From positions 1-37,266 of the forward strand of contig NZ_MUHA01000027.1 in assembly GCF_002217355.1 (NCBI RefSeq): a stretch of DNA of 37,266 bases, written 5' to 3'. The stretch is from Flavobacterium oncorhynchi. Its GTDB lineage: Bacteria; Bacteroidota; Bacteroidia; Flavobacteriales; Flavobacteriaceae. Position 1 is the stretch's first letter, and the number at the start of each line of letters is the position of its first letter. Shown here one piece after another: positions 16,095 through 24,113 of this stretch. The notes below the pieces were generated by a model that was not told the origin of the DNA, ran no database searches, and was given only the letters and a program-made list of their open reading frames with translations. The position numbers and the translations under genes were made by a program.

Positions 16095-17207
16095 TTAATT
16101 ACAGCCTTGGGATGTTATAATTATCTGATTTCCGTTCATTTCAAAACTTGTACTATTCCCGATACTTTTACAAACAATTTTTAATTTTTCGGTTAAAGGC
16201 TGATCGCTCAAGGAAGTGGTTAAATGACAATCTTTTAATTTATCTTTTGGATAATCAATATCTATTAAATAAGCTTGTTCGATCGTTTCAAAAATTTGAG
16301 AAACTGGAATATCGTTAAATTCGAAGCTTAACTGCTCAATATTACCAACACTTTTAGCAAGTACTACATCTTGAGTAATATCTGTTATTTTATTAAATTT
16401 CAAATCATTTCGTAAAAACCGCAAAGCTTGATTTGGCAGTAGTACAATCTCTTGCTGATCTGACTTAGAAATCATATCGTTTGATTTTACCTTAACTTTA
16501 CCGGTACGAACAAGAATTTCAACATCAGGCTGATCAGAATAAGCTTTAACTCTAAAACTAGTTCCTACAACTTTTGTGATAATCTCGTTCGCATAAACGT
16601 AAAAAGGTTTAAGAGGATTTTTACTAATTTCAAAGAAACCTTCGCCGGATAAATACACCTTTCTTTCGTTTCCGGTAAAGATTTTAGGGTAACTTAATTT
16701 ACTGTTTGGCTGCAGCAAAACAGAACTGCCGTCTGATAATGTAATAATTTGCGGTTTATTAGAATTATTAGTCTGTTCTACCAAACCTTCATTATTATCA
16801 TCGATAAGTTCTTTGTAAGTGACTATTTTACTTTCGGATTTAAAATATTGATTGTAACACCAAACTGACATCAAACATAAAAGAAAAGATGCCGCAATTC
16901 CTGAAAGAAGATATCTTCTAAAAAAAGTAGTTTTTGAATCTTGTTGTGCGTTTTGAGATTCTTTTTCACGAATCTTTATCCAAGTGTCTTGTAACGCTCT
17001 GTGAATATCAGATTTTGTAAGTTCACTTTCGGGAACTTTCATAGAAAGAAGCATTAACCTAGCATCTTCTACTAGTTTTGCTCTCTGTTGACTTTCTAAG
17101 GTCCATTCCTCCCATCCATCTTGATCTATTTTAAACAGAATCCAAGATTGAAATGATTCATCAGATAAAAAATCTTCTATTTCGGTATATGTGTTACGTT
17201 TTTGCAT
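16095..17207 (-). CDS. FecR-family anti-sigma factor
   Basis: The protein has 370 residues. The cytoplasmic N-terminal part (about 1-95) should hold the ECF sigma factor. One transmembrane helix follows at about 98-117 (YLLSGIAASFLLCLMSVWCY). The periplasmic FecR domain spans about 153-240 (ITLSDGSSVLLQPNSKLSYP and GEGFFEI), and a C-terminal DUF4974-type domain about 293-365 resembles STN. It receives the signal from the STN domain of the SusC transporter and then frees the sigma factor. It lies 89 bases after the sigma gene and upstream of susC, which is the usual order in Bacteroidota. The assignment is firm. Confidence 0.92.
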   Translation of the reverse strand: MQKRNTYTEIEDFLSDESFQSWILFKIDQDGWEEWTLESQQRAKLVEDARLMLLSMKVPESELTKSDIHRALQDTWIKIREKESQNAQQDSKTTFFRRYLLSGIAASFLLCLMSVWCYNQYFKSESKIVTYKELIDDNNEGLVEQTNNSNKPQIITLSDGSSVLLQPNSKLSYPKIFTGNERKVYLSGEGFFEISKNPLKPFYVYANEIITKVVGTSFRVKAYSDQPDVEILVRTGKVKVKSNDMISKSDQQEIVLLPNQALRFLRNDLKFNKITDITQDVVLAKSVGNIEQLSFEFNDIPVSQIFETIEQAYLIDIDYPKDKLKDCHLTTSLSDQPLTEKLKIVCKSIGNSTSFEMNGNQIIITSQGCN

Positions 17208-17296
17208 CTAAAAATAAGGTTACAAAAACATAGAGGACAGCTTTCTTATTATATACTCACTAAATTGTGATTTTTTTTTATTTTTTTTTACTTTAT

Positions 17297-17908
17297 TTAA
17301 AAAGTACTTGAAAACAGTATTGTAATAATAGTTAAACTGCCTTTCCATTCTTTACGAAGAGTAAGTAAAGCGCGGTGCAGTAAGTTATTTGCAGATTGAT
17401 AATTAATATCCAGCATTTCGGCAATTTGTTCAACATTAAGTCCTTGATGATAACGCAGATAAAGAGCTTCTTTTTGTCTTGGAGGTAATTCGTTAAGCAA
17501 TTTATTCAAATGAATCACTTTTTCTTTTGTAGCATAATCATCATCCAAAAGTTCATTATCAACAGCAAATTCTAATAAAAATTCAACAGCATCTGTGCTT
17601 GCCGTTTTTCTAAAAATATGATCACGTTCGTACAATCGAGCAATTCTCTTTCTTACGCTTGATAACAAATAAGCTTTTACGACAACTGAGCCTTGCAATG
17701 AATTTCTATAAAGCCAAATATCTGTAAATACATCTTGAACGCAATCCTGAACTTTTTCTGCATATGGAGAAAGCGAGTTCCCGTAACTCACCAAATCGCT
17801 GTAGTATCTTTCAAACAGCAGTGAAAATGATTTTTCATCTCCTATTTTTAAATCATTCCAAAGTGTATTGTCATCAATAGAATTGACTGGTAAGATTCGG
17901 GTTTTCAT
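17297..17908 (-). CDS. ECF RNA polymerase sigma factor (FecI-like, Bacteroidota type)
   Basis: This is a 203-residue ECF sigma factor. Region 2 is at about residues 25-90 (FSLLFERYYSDLVSYG and VQDCVQDVFTDIW), which binds core polymerase and the -10 element. Region 4 is at about 140-190 (LPPRQKEALYLRYHQGLNVEQI and the following helix-turn-helix), which binds the -35 element. Placement before a FecR-type gene and a SusC with STN domain makes it the regulator of this locus. The C-terminal end is somewhat longer and hydrophobic (SLTIITILFSSTF), which is unusual for a soluble sigma factor but could be simple drift. Confidence 0.92.
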   Translation of the reverse strand: MKTRILPVNSIDDNTLWNDLKIGDEKSFSLLFERYYSDLVSYGNSLSPYAEKVQDCVQDVFTDIWLYRNSLQGSVVVKAYLLSSVRKRIARLYERDHIFRKTASTDAVEFLLEFAVDNELLDDDYATKEKVIHLNKLLNELPPRQKEALYLRYHQGLNVEQIAEMLDINYQSANNLLHRALLTLRKEWKGSLTIITILFSSTF

Positions 17909-18185
17909 AATTGATAATTATTATCTAAACAAGAAGACATTTTTTATTAATGCAGAGAACACATTATTTTAACATTAAATTTTTATTTTGTTCGCTAAAT
18001 ATATAAAAGCAAATATTTAAAACCAATTATTTTACAAAAACGAAGCGGTTTCTTAATACAGAAACTATCCTTAACTTAGACTGCATCAGCGTTCTTAAAT
18101 AAATGTTAAAAAAATATTTATTCTTCCAGAATAACAAAAGATAAGATTTTTACTACTCTAAACAATTTTATATAACCTCAATAAA
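17909..18185. other. Upstream region of the ECF sigma gene
   Basis: About 280 bases without an ORF. It contains a small perfect hairpin (TTATTCT at 18118-18124, inverted at 18128-18134, 3-base loop). It should hold the sigma gene's promoter. I find no convincing TAnnTTTG motif on the minus strand. Confidence 0.3.
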
Positions 18186-18211
18186 AAAGCCTTACTAAAA
18201 AGTAAGGCTTT
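18186..18211 (-). terminator. Intrinsic terminator of the GIY-YIG-like gene
   Basis: AAAGCCTTACT (18186-18196) pairs perfectly with 18201-18211 around a 4-base loop. On the minus strand it follows the gene's stop codon by about 25 bases and ends in a run of six T residues. Confidence 0.85.
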
Positions 18212-18236
18212 GCTAATTTACATTAAGAAATTGCTT

Positions 18237-18665
18237 TTAGAAAGCTACATTCCATCTTGGTAATTTTCCGTTTTCATCTAGAAAATTTTGTAAAACCTGC
18301 CCTTCAACAGCAGTTGGAATCGCTTTTACATCTGCATTAAAAGTTTCATACCAAACTACTTCAAGAACAGAGATATTCTCTAATTTCATTTGCGCCGGCC
18401 AAGAGTATTTTCTTCCTGTTTTTGCAAACTGATGTCCATTTACAATTTTATCGTATAATCCTCCGCTTTTGCTTTTAAGAGTTCCGTCGTTTTGTACTGT
18501 TCCCGTTGAACCTACCATGATAAGCTCTTTTGCATCTCCGTCAATTTCATAAACTACAAAAATCCCAGCACTGCCCTCAGGAGCATTACAAACTTCTTCT
18601 AAACTATCATTTACAGTAAAAGTAAAACTATTACTTGATTTAAACTTTTCTAATTCTTTACTCAT
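18237..18665 (-). CDS. Small protein with GIY-YIG-like features
   Basis: The protein has 142 residues with no signal peptide, so it is cytosolic. It shows Gly34-Ile-Phe36, then about ten residues on Met50-Val51-Gly52-Ser53, followed by GGLYDKIVNG. At the end come Glu121 in VEGQVLQNFL and an LPRWN motif with Asn139. This order (GIY, YIG, helix, Glu, Asn) mirrors GIY-YIG nuclease domains, but the catalytic Arg of the first helix seems absent (Tyr-Asp-Lys instead). It may therefore be an inactive or altered member. The gene is a single unit with its own promoter and terminator. I do not recognise a named family; the GIY-YIG link is inference from motif spacing. Confidence 0.65.
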   Translation of the reverse strand: MSKELEKFKSSNSFTFTVNDSLEEVCNAPEGSAGIFVVYEIDGDAKELIMVGSTGTVQNDGTLKSKSGGLYDKIVNGHQFAKTGRKYSWPAQMKLENISVLEVVWYETFNADVKAIPTAVEGQVLQNFLDENGKLPRWNVAF

Positions 18666-18701
18666 CTTTTTTTATTTTTAAGCTTCTAATGTACTGAGGC
18701 A

Positions 18702-18733
18702 CAAAGTTGCTAAATTTTTAATTTATATTCCAA
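18702..18733 (-). promoter_or_regulatory. Promoter of the GIY-YIG-like gene
   Basis: On the minus strand, TTG (18733-18731), a 21-base spacer and CAACTTTG (18709-18702) fit the -33/-7 arrangement, with the TTTG half intact. The start would be about 30 bases before the ATG. Confidence 0.45.
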
Positions 18734-18747
18734 CATTTTAAAAATGT

Positions 18748-18780
18748 AAAAAAGTCTCAACAAAATATTGAGACTTTTTT
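18748..18780 (-). terminator. Intrinsic terminator of sucD
   Basis: A perfect 13-bp stem (arms 18748-18760 and 18768-18780, core AGTCTCAA) with a 7-base loop lies 29 bases past the sucD stop codon. It has a run of six T residues on the minus strand and could also work on the plus strand. Confidence 0.88.
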
Positions 18781-18809
18781 GGAATTTGTTATTTTAAATA
18801 ACTTGAAGA

Positions 18810-19682
18810 TTATCCAAGTACTTCTTTTACTTTTTTACCAATTTCAGCTGGTGAATCAACAACATAAATACCGTTGTCTTTCATAATTTGTTTTTTAGCA
18901 GCAGCTGTATCATCAGAACCACCAACAATAGCACCTGCGTGACCCATTGTTCTACCAGCAGGAGCAGTTTCTCCAGCGATAAAACCAATAACTGGCTTAC
19001 GGTTACCATCAGCTTTTACCCATCTTGCAGCATCAGCTTCTAATTGACCTCCAATTTCACCAATCATAATGATTACTTCAGTTTCAGGATCATTCATTAA
19101 TAATTCAACAGCTTCTTTAGTTGTAGTTCCAATGATTGGATCTCCACCAATTCCGATAGCTGTAGTAATTCCTAAACCTTGTTTTACAACTTGGTCAGCA
19201 GCTTCGTAAGTTAAAGTTCCTGATTTAGAAACAATTCCAACTGTACCTTTTTTGAAAACGAAACCTGGCATAATACCAACTTTAGCTTCACCTGGAGTAA
19301 TAACTCCTGGGCAGTTTGGTCCAATTAATCTAGAATTTCTTTCTTTAACATAATTATTTGCTTTAATCATATCTGCTACAGGAATTCCTTCTGTAATAGC
19401 AATAATTACTTTAATTCCAGCGTCAGCAGCTTCCATAATTGCATCTGCAGCAAAAGCAGGCGGTACAAAAATGATAGATGTATCAGCACCAGCTTGATCA
19501 ACAGCGTCTTTTACTGTATTAAAAACTGGACGATCTAAATGGCTCGTTCCTCCTTTTCCTGGAGTAACACCACCAACAACATTAGTACCGTACTCAATCA
19601 TTTGAGAAGCGTGGAAAGTTCCTTCGCTCCCTGTAAATCCTTGAACAATTATTTTGGAATCTTTATTAACTAAAACACTCAT
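18810..19682 (-). CDS. sucD: Succinyl-CoA ligase (ADP-forming) alpha subunit
   Basis: This 290-residue alpha subunit of succinyl-CoA synthetase converts succinyl-CoA and phosphate to succinate in the citric acid cycle, making a nucleoside triphosphate. The CoA-binding Rossmann domain is N-terminal (VQGFTGSEGTFHA at 13-25), and the active-site His248, which carries the phosphate, sits in GRTMGHAGAI. The length is standard. The beta-subunit gene sucC is not in this window, so the two are unlinked here. It is the last gene of the minus-strand block before a strong terminator, with its own -7 element upstream. Confidence 0.96.
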   Translation of the reverse strand: MSVLVNKDSKIIVQGFTGSEGTFHASQMIEYGTNVVGGVTPGKGGTSHLDRPVFNTVKDAVDQAGADTSIIFVPPAFAADAIMEAADAGIKVIIAITEGIPVADMIKANNYVKERNSRLIGPNCPGVITPGEAKVGIMPGFVFKKGTVGIVSKSGTLTYEAADQVVKQGLGITTAIGIGGDPIIGTTTKEAVELLMNDPETEVIIMIGEIGGQLEADAARWVKADGNRKPVIGFIAGETAPAGRTMGHAGAIVGGSDDTAAAKKQIMKDNGIYVVDSPAEIGKKVKEVLG

Positions 19683-19717
19683 GATATATATTTTATGTAG
19701 TTTTTAAAATTGTGTTG

Positions 19718-19725
19718 CAAAAATA
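19718..19725 (-). promoter_or_regulatory. Candidate -7 element of sucD
   Basis: The minus strand reads TATTTTTG, followed by CA, matching TAnnTTTG and predicting a leader of about 28 bases. There is no TTG at the correct -33 distance, so support is partial. Confidence 0.45.
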
Positions 19726-19768
19726 AGGTTTTGTAATGTATTTTGCCTCTTTTATTGTCAAAAAAATA

Positions 19769-20131
19769 TTAAGAAAATTGACTCATCTGATAACCTCTAT
19801 AAAGTTTGTCATCTTTTATCTGCCAAAATGCAGAAAAATGCGCCAACAGCATCTCTTCACGAGGATTCTCAATTGTTTTTACATAGTGAGAATAACGTAC
19901 CGAAACTAGATCTTCCTCAGCAATAATGTGACTGATTCGCACTTTCGAACGAACATACGCTCGACTTAGCTCATTGGCCATTTCCAGCATTGAGTCATGA
20001 TTCATCTCAATATATCCTTTACTGCTATTCCATTCTAATATAACTTCAGGATGGAGATACGTTTTAAGAATTTCACTATCAATTAAGGCATCCGACTTAT
20101 AAAATTTTTGAACAAACTCTTTTATAGACAT
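19769..20131 (-). CDS. NTF2/SnoaL-like small protein
   Basis: The protein has 120 residues and looks like a single NTF2-like cone-shaped domain: an N-terminal helix (IKEFVQKFYKSDAL), a Leu-His-Pro turn with hydrophobic strand (YLHPEVILEW), and C-terminal strands ending in HFSAFWQIKDDKLYRGYQMSQ. Such domains bind small ligands or act as minor enzymes, and function is rarely predictable. The start codon is one base from the stop of the second lpxD-like gene, so translation is probably coupled. That ties it to envelope lipid metabolism by context only. Confidence 0.75.
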   Translation of the reverse strand: MSIKEFVQKFYKSDALIDSEILKTYLHPEVILEWNSSKGYIEMNHDSMLEMANELSRAYVRSKVRISHIIAEEDLVSVRYSHYVKTIENPREEMLLAHFSAFWQIKDDKLYRGYQMSQFS

Positions 20132-20132
20132 A

Positions 20133-21062
20133 TTACTTCAATTTAGTTAGAATTTCAGGAATCTTTTTGATATTGGCTAATTGTTTTAACTTTTCTCTTG
20201 ATTCTTCAATTGGTGTTCCAAAGTAAGACTTACCTCCTTCTACTGATTTAGTGACACCTGTCTGCCCCATTACAACTGCTTTTGCTCCAATTGTAATTCC
20301 GCTTGTTGTTCCTACTTGTCCCCAAATAGTCACTTCATCTTCAATAATCACACAGCCGGCAATACCAGTTTGAGAAGCAATTAAACATTTTTTACCAATA
20401 ACTGTGTCGTGTCCAACATGTACTTGGTTATCCAGTTTTGTTCCCTCTCCAATAGTTGTATCTCCAGTTACACCTTTATCAATTGTACAAAGAGCTCCTA
20501 TTCCAACATTGTTTTCAATAACCACTCTGCCGCCAGAAATTAACTGATCAAATCCATCAGGGCGTTTTTTGTAATAAAAAGCATCTGCTCCTAGTATAGT
20601 TCCTGCATGAATCATAACATTATCTCCAATTACAGTATGATCGTAAATAGTAACGTTTGGATGTATTAAGCAGTTTTTACCAATAGTTACATTGTTTCCA
20701 ATAAAACAGTTGGGCTGAATAACAGTTCCTTCTCCAATAGTCGCAGAAAGCGCTATCGATACAGTTGTTGCTTGAAAAGGTCTAAAATGTTTAGTTAAGG
20801 TATTGAAATCTCTGAAAGGATCATCAGAAATTAAAAGAGCTTTACCTTCTGGACATTCGACTTCTTTATTAATTAAAACAATAGTCGCAGCAGATTGTAA
20901 AGCTTTGTCATAATACTTCGGGTGGTCAACAAAAACAATATCTCCAGGTTCTACGACATGAATTTCGTTCATACCTAAAACAGGAAAGTTTTTATCACCA
21001 ATAAATTCGCAGTTAAGCAAATTTGCAATTTCTTCTAAAGAGTGAACTTTTGGAAATTTCAT
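20133..21062 (-). CDS. LpxD-like acyltransferase, second copy
   Basis: This 309-residue protein has the LpxD layout: an N-terminal uridine-binding-like domain (1-95) and a left-handed beta-helix of hexapeptide repeats (about 104-265). The position of the catalytic His is kept (His218 in HVGHDT). Where true LpxD has GADGFGF followed by PQIG, this copy has GADAFYY and a changed loop (residues 158-177). It is about 38 residues shorter than the lpxD product 3 kb away. It may acylate another nucleotide sugar or lipid A intermediate, or act with a different acyl-ACP. It lies after efp and is coupled to an NTF2-like gene. Confidence 0.85.
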   Translation of the reverse strand: MKFPKVHSLEEIANLLNCEFIGDKNFPVLGMNEIHVVEPGDIVFVDHPKYYDKALQSAATIVLINKEVECPEGKALLISDDPFRDFNTLTKHFRPFQATTVSIALSATIGEGTVIQPNCFIGNNVTIGKNCLIHPNVTIYDHTVIGDNVMIHAGTILGADAFYYKKRPDGFDQLISGGRVVIENNVGIGALCTIDKGVTGDTTIGEGTKLDNQVHVGHDTVIGKKCLIASQTGIAGCVIIEDEVTIWGQVGTTSGITIGAKAVVMGQTGVTKSVEGGKSYFGTPIEESREKLKQLANIKKIPEILTKLK

Positions 21063-21069
21063 ATTTTAT

Positions 21070-21191
21070 AATTAGAAAATTTGTCAATTAGAAAATGTGT
21101 CAATTAGAAAATGAGTCAAATAGAAAATGAATATTCAAAATTATGTTTATTCATAAATTATCTAATTGACTCATTGACAAATTATCTTAAT
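21070..21191. repeat. 16-bp tandem repeat with inverted copies between efp and the lpxD-like gene
   Basis: Four units of the type AATTAGAAAATGTGTC run from 21070 to 21133 (21070, 21086, 21102, 21118), the last one degenerate. Partial inverted copies follow at 21155-21188; for example, TCTAATTGAC at 21161-21170 is the complement of the unit junctions. In RNA these could form alternative hairpins between the two genes. Confidence 0.7.
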
Positions 21192-21198
21192 TAATAAT

Positions 21199-21765
21199 TT
21201 ACTCTTTTACACGCTCCATGTAAGAACCTGAAGCTGTATCAATTTTAATTTTATCTCCTTCGTTGATAAACAACGGAACGTTTACTGACGCACCAGTTTC
21301 TACTGTAGCAGATTTAGTTGCATTTGTAGCCGTGTTTCCTTTTACTCCCGGCTCAGCGTAAGTAACTTCAAGAATTACAGATCCCGGCATATCTACTGAT
21401 AAAGGCAAATCTGTTTCAGTATTAATCTGAACCATTACATTTGTTCCTTCTTTCAATAATCCCGGCGCATCTAAGATGTTCTTGTTTAAAGAAATCTGCT
21501 CAAAAGTTTCAGCATTCATAAAGTGAAATTCATCACCTTCAGCATATAAAAACTGAAAAGTATGTGTTTCAACACGAACATCTTCAATTTTATGTCCAGC
21601 AGAAAATGTATTATCTAATACTTTTCCTGTTGTTAAACTTTTTAATTTAGTTCTTACGAAAGCTGGACCTTTTCCAGGTTTTACGTGAAGAAATTCGATA
21701 ATTTTATAAATATCGTGATTAAATTTAATACACAATCCGTTTCTAATATCTGATGTAGATGCCAT
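21199..21765 (-). CDS. efp: Elongation factor P
   Basis: The 188-residue translation factor EF-P relieves ribosomes stalled at proline runs. Its three beta-barrel domains are in order. The tip loop of domain I carries the modifiable Lys32 in KPGKGPAF, matching the position of Lys34 in E. coli. The final part (FINEGDKIKIDTASGSYMERVKE) is typical. No modification enzyme (EpmA/EpmB or EarP) lies in the window. The gene sits inside the lipid A block after lpxA. Confidence 0.96.
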   Translation of the reverse strand: MASTSDIRNGLCIKFNHDIYKIIEFLHVKPGKGPAFVRTKLKSLTTGKVLDNTFSAGHKIEDVRVETHTFQFLYAEGDEFHFMNAETFEQISLNKNILDAPGLLKEGTNVMVQINTETDLPLSVDMPGSVILEVTYAEPGVKGNTATNATKSATVETGASVNVPLFINEGDKIKIDTASGSYMERVKE

Positions 21766-21800
21766 TTGTTTTTGTTTTATTTAATTTTTTTTCAATCGCT

Positions 21801-21842
21801 TAATCGTTTATTTGTTTCGACTAAACGATTATACAAATAAAC
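21801..21842. repeat. Two mutually exclusive inverted repeats between lpxA and efp
   Basis: TAATCGTTTA (21801-21810) pairs with 21822-21831. GTTTATTTGT (21806-21815), which overlaps the first arm, pairs with 21833-21842. Only one of the two stems can form at a time. Both are AT-rich and lie in the leader of efp. Confidence 0.55.
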
Positions 21843-21857
21843 AATTAAATTTTATTT

Positions 21858-22643
21858 TTAATAGTTTCCTGAATAACCTTTCATAATTCCTCTTGATGAA
21901 TTTCTAATAAAATCTAGAATTTCATCTCTCTCAGGAGTAGCTTCCATTTCAGCTTCAATAATACTTAAAGCTTGTGTTGTATTGTAATTTTTTTGATATA
22001 GAATTCTGTAAATTTCTTGGATTTCTCTGATCTTATCTGTACTGAAACCTCTTCTTCTTAAACCAACAGAGTTGATTCCAACATAAGACAATGGTTCTTT
22101 TGCCGCTTTTGTATAAGGCGGAACATCTTTTCTAACCAATGAACCACCAGAAATCATGGCATGATCTCCAATATGAATAAATTGATGAATAGCTGCTAAA
22201 CCTCCAATTACAGCATGGTTACCCACTACTACGTGACCTGCCAACGCTACACCATTTACAATAATGGCATTGTTACCAATTTCGCAATCGTGCGCAATGT
22301 GTGCATAAGCCATAACTAAACAATTGTTACCTAGAATAGTTTGCCCAGATGCAACTGTACCTCTATTAATAGTAACACACTCTCTAATTGTACAATTATC
22401 TCCAATAATAGCAAGAGAATCTTCGCCGCCAAACTTCAAATCCTGCGGCACAGCTGAAATTACAGCACCAGGAAAAATATTGCAATTTTTACCAATACGG
22501 GCACCTTCCATGATGGTTACATTTGAACCAATCCAAGTACCATCACCAATAACAACATTATTGTGAATTGTTGTAAAAGGCTCAATTACAACGTTTTTAG
22601 CGATTTTAGCGCCAGGATGAACATATGCTAATGGTTGATTCAT
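21858..22643 (-). CDS. lpxA: UDP-N-acetylglucosamine O-acyltransferase
   Basis: This 261-residue enzyme does the first step of lipid A synthesis, moving a 3-hydroxyacyl chain from ACP to UDP-GlcNAc. A hexapeptide-repeat beta-helix covers about residues 1-185, with the catalytic His118 in AHIAHDC (E. coli His125) and the ECVTINRGT motif at 89-97. A helical C-terminal part follows. The length matches the family. It lies 72 bases after the lpxC-fabZ gene. The acyl chain length preferred cannot be told from sequence alone. Confidence 0.96.
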   Translation of the reverse strand: MNQPLAYVHPGAKIAKNVVIEPFTTIHNNVVIGDGTWIGSNVTIMEGARIGKNCNIFPGAVISAVPQDLKFGGEDSLAIIGDNCTIRECVTINRGTVASGQTILGNNCLVMAYAHIAHDCEIGNNAIIVNGVALAGHVVVGNHAVIGGLAAIHQFIHIGDHAMISGGSLVRKDVPPYTKAAKEPLSYVGINSVGLRRRGFSTDKIREIQEIYRILYQKNYNTTQALSIIEAEMEATPERDEILDFIRNSSRGIMKGYSGNY

Positions 22644-22715
22644 CTATGTTTTATATTTTAAATTAAAATAATCTAATTTGGGGCAGTAAACCTAAACAAT
22701 AAAATTGATTATTTA

Positions 22716-24113
22716 TTATTGTTTTCTTGCGATTTGTGCCATTAATTCTGCCTCGGTAACTAATTTTCCGTTTGCGTAAGCATTTGCCTGCATATGACAG
22801 ATTCCTCTTCTGATAGGAGAAATAAGCTCACATTTGAAAATTAATGTATCACCTGGCAATACTTTGTGTTTGAACTTAACATTGTCAATTTTCATGAAAT
22901 ATGTTAAATAATTTTCAGGATCAGGAACAGTACTTAATACTAAAATCCCTCCTGTTTGTGCCATTGCTTCAACAATTAAAACACCCGGCATTACTGGAGC
23001 TTCAGGAAAGTGACCTACGAAGAAATTTTCATTCATAGTAACATTCTTCAAACCAACAACATGACGGTCAGACATTTCAATAATTCTGTCGATTAACAAA
23101 AATGGAGGTCTGTGAGGAAGCATTGCCATAATTTTATGGATATCCATTAATGGCTCTTGGTTTAAATCATAAACTGGAACATGATTTCTTTGTTCGATTT
23201 TAATGATTTTTGCCAATTTTTTAGCAAACTGAGTATTCACATAGTGACCTGGTTTATTTGCAATGATTTTTCCTTGAATACGAACTCCAATAAGAGATAA
23301 ATCACCAATAACATCAAGCAGTTTGTGTCTAGCCGCTTCGTTTGGATAATGTAAAGTCAAGTTATCTAAAACACCATTTGGTTTAACTGAAATTTCGTCT
23401 TTACCAAAAGCTTTCTTTAAATTAGCCATTGTAGTTTCAGAAATTTCTTTATCTACATATACAATTGCATTATTTAAATCACCACCTTTAATTAATCCAT
23501 GCTCTAATAACGACTCTAATTCATGTAAAAAACTAAAAGTTCTTGAATTAGCAATTTCATTTTTAAAGTCAGCTATACTTTTAAGTGTCGCATTTTGTGT
23601 ACCCAATACTTTTGTACCAAAATCAACCATAGTTGTTACTTGATAGTCATCACTTGGCATTACAAGAATCTCACTTCCAGTTGCTTCGTCAGTAAATGAG
23701 ATAACTTCTTTTACAACATAAACATTGCGACTGGCATCTTGTTCTTCGATTCCAGCTTTTTCAATTGCTTCAACAAAATATATTGATGAACCATCCATGA
23801 TAGGAAGTTCAGAGGCATTTAATTCAATAATAATATTGTCCAAATCGCAGCCAACTAATGCAGCTAAAACGTGTTCTGGAGTCTGTATCTTAACACCTAA
23901 TTTTTCTAAGTTAGTACCTCTTTGTGTATTAACAACATAATTAGCATCAGCCTCAATGACTGGCTGACCTTGCAAATCAACTCTTACAAAAGTGAAACCG
24001 TTATTAATTGGAGCTGGTTTAAAAGTCATTGTAACTTCTTTTCCAGTGTGTAATCCAACTCCTGTTAGTGAAATTTCATTTTTGATGGTCTTCTGTTTAA
24101 CCATTATTTCCAT
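22716..24113 (-). CDS. lpxC-fabZ: Bifunctional LpxC deacetylase / FabZ dehydratase
   Basis: The 465-residue fusion is typical of Bacteroidota. Residues 1 to about 310 are LpxC, the zinc enzyme that removes the acetyl group from UDP-3-O-acyl-GlcNAc, the committed step of lipid A synthesis. Zinc ligands are His81, His263 and Asp267, with His290 near the active site. Residues from about 322 to 465 are FabZ, the 3-hydroxyacyl-ACP dehydratase, with His368 (GHFP) and Glu382 as catalytic residues. The gene overlaps the end of lpxD by 17 bases if the first ATG (24113) is used, or 8 bases with the ATG at 24104 (MVKQKTI), which may be the true start. Coupled translation with lpxD is likely. Confidence 0.96.
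   Translation of the reverse strand: MEIMVKQKTIKNEISLTGVGLHTGKEVTMTFKPAPINNGFTFVRVDLQGQPVIEADANYVVNTQRGTNLEKLGVKIQTPEHVLAALVGCDLDNIIIELNASELPIMDGSSIYFVEAIEKAGIEEQDASRNVYVVKEVISFTDEATGSEILVMPSDDYQVTTMVDFGTKVLGTQNATLKSIADFKNEIANSRTFSFLHELESLLEHGLIKGGDLNNAIVYVDKEISETTMANLKKAFGKDEISVKPNGVLDNLTLHYPNEAARHKLLDVIGDLSLIGVRIQGKIIANKPGHYVNTQFAKKLAKIIKIEQRNHVPVYDLNQEPLMDIHKIMAMLPHRPPFLLIDRIIEMSDRHVVGLKNVTMNENFFVGHFPEAPVMPGVLIVEAMAQTGGILVLSTVPDPENYLTYFMKIDNVKFKHKVLPGDTLIFKCELISPIRRGICHMQANAYANGKLVTEAELMAQIARKQ

Noticed and set aside
21070..21133. The 16-bp tandem units as a CRISPR array
   Set aside because: The units are contiguous without spacers and no cas gene is present.
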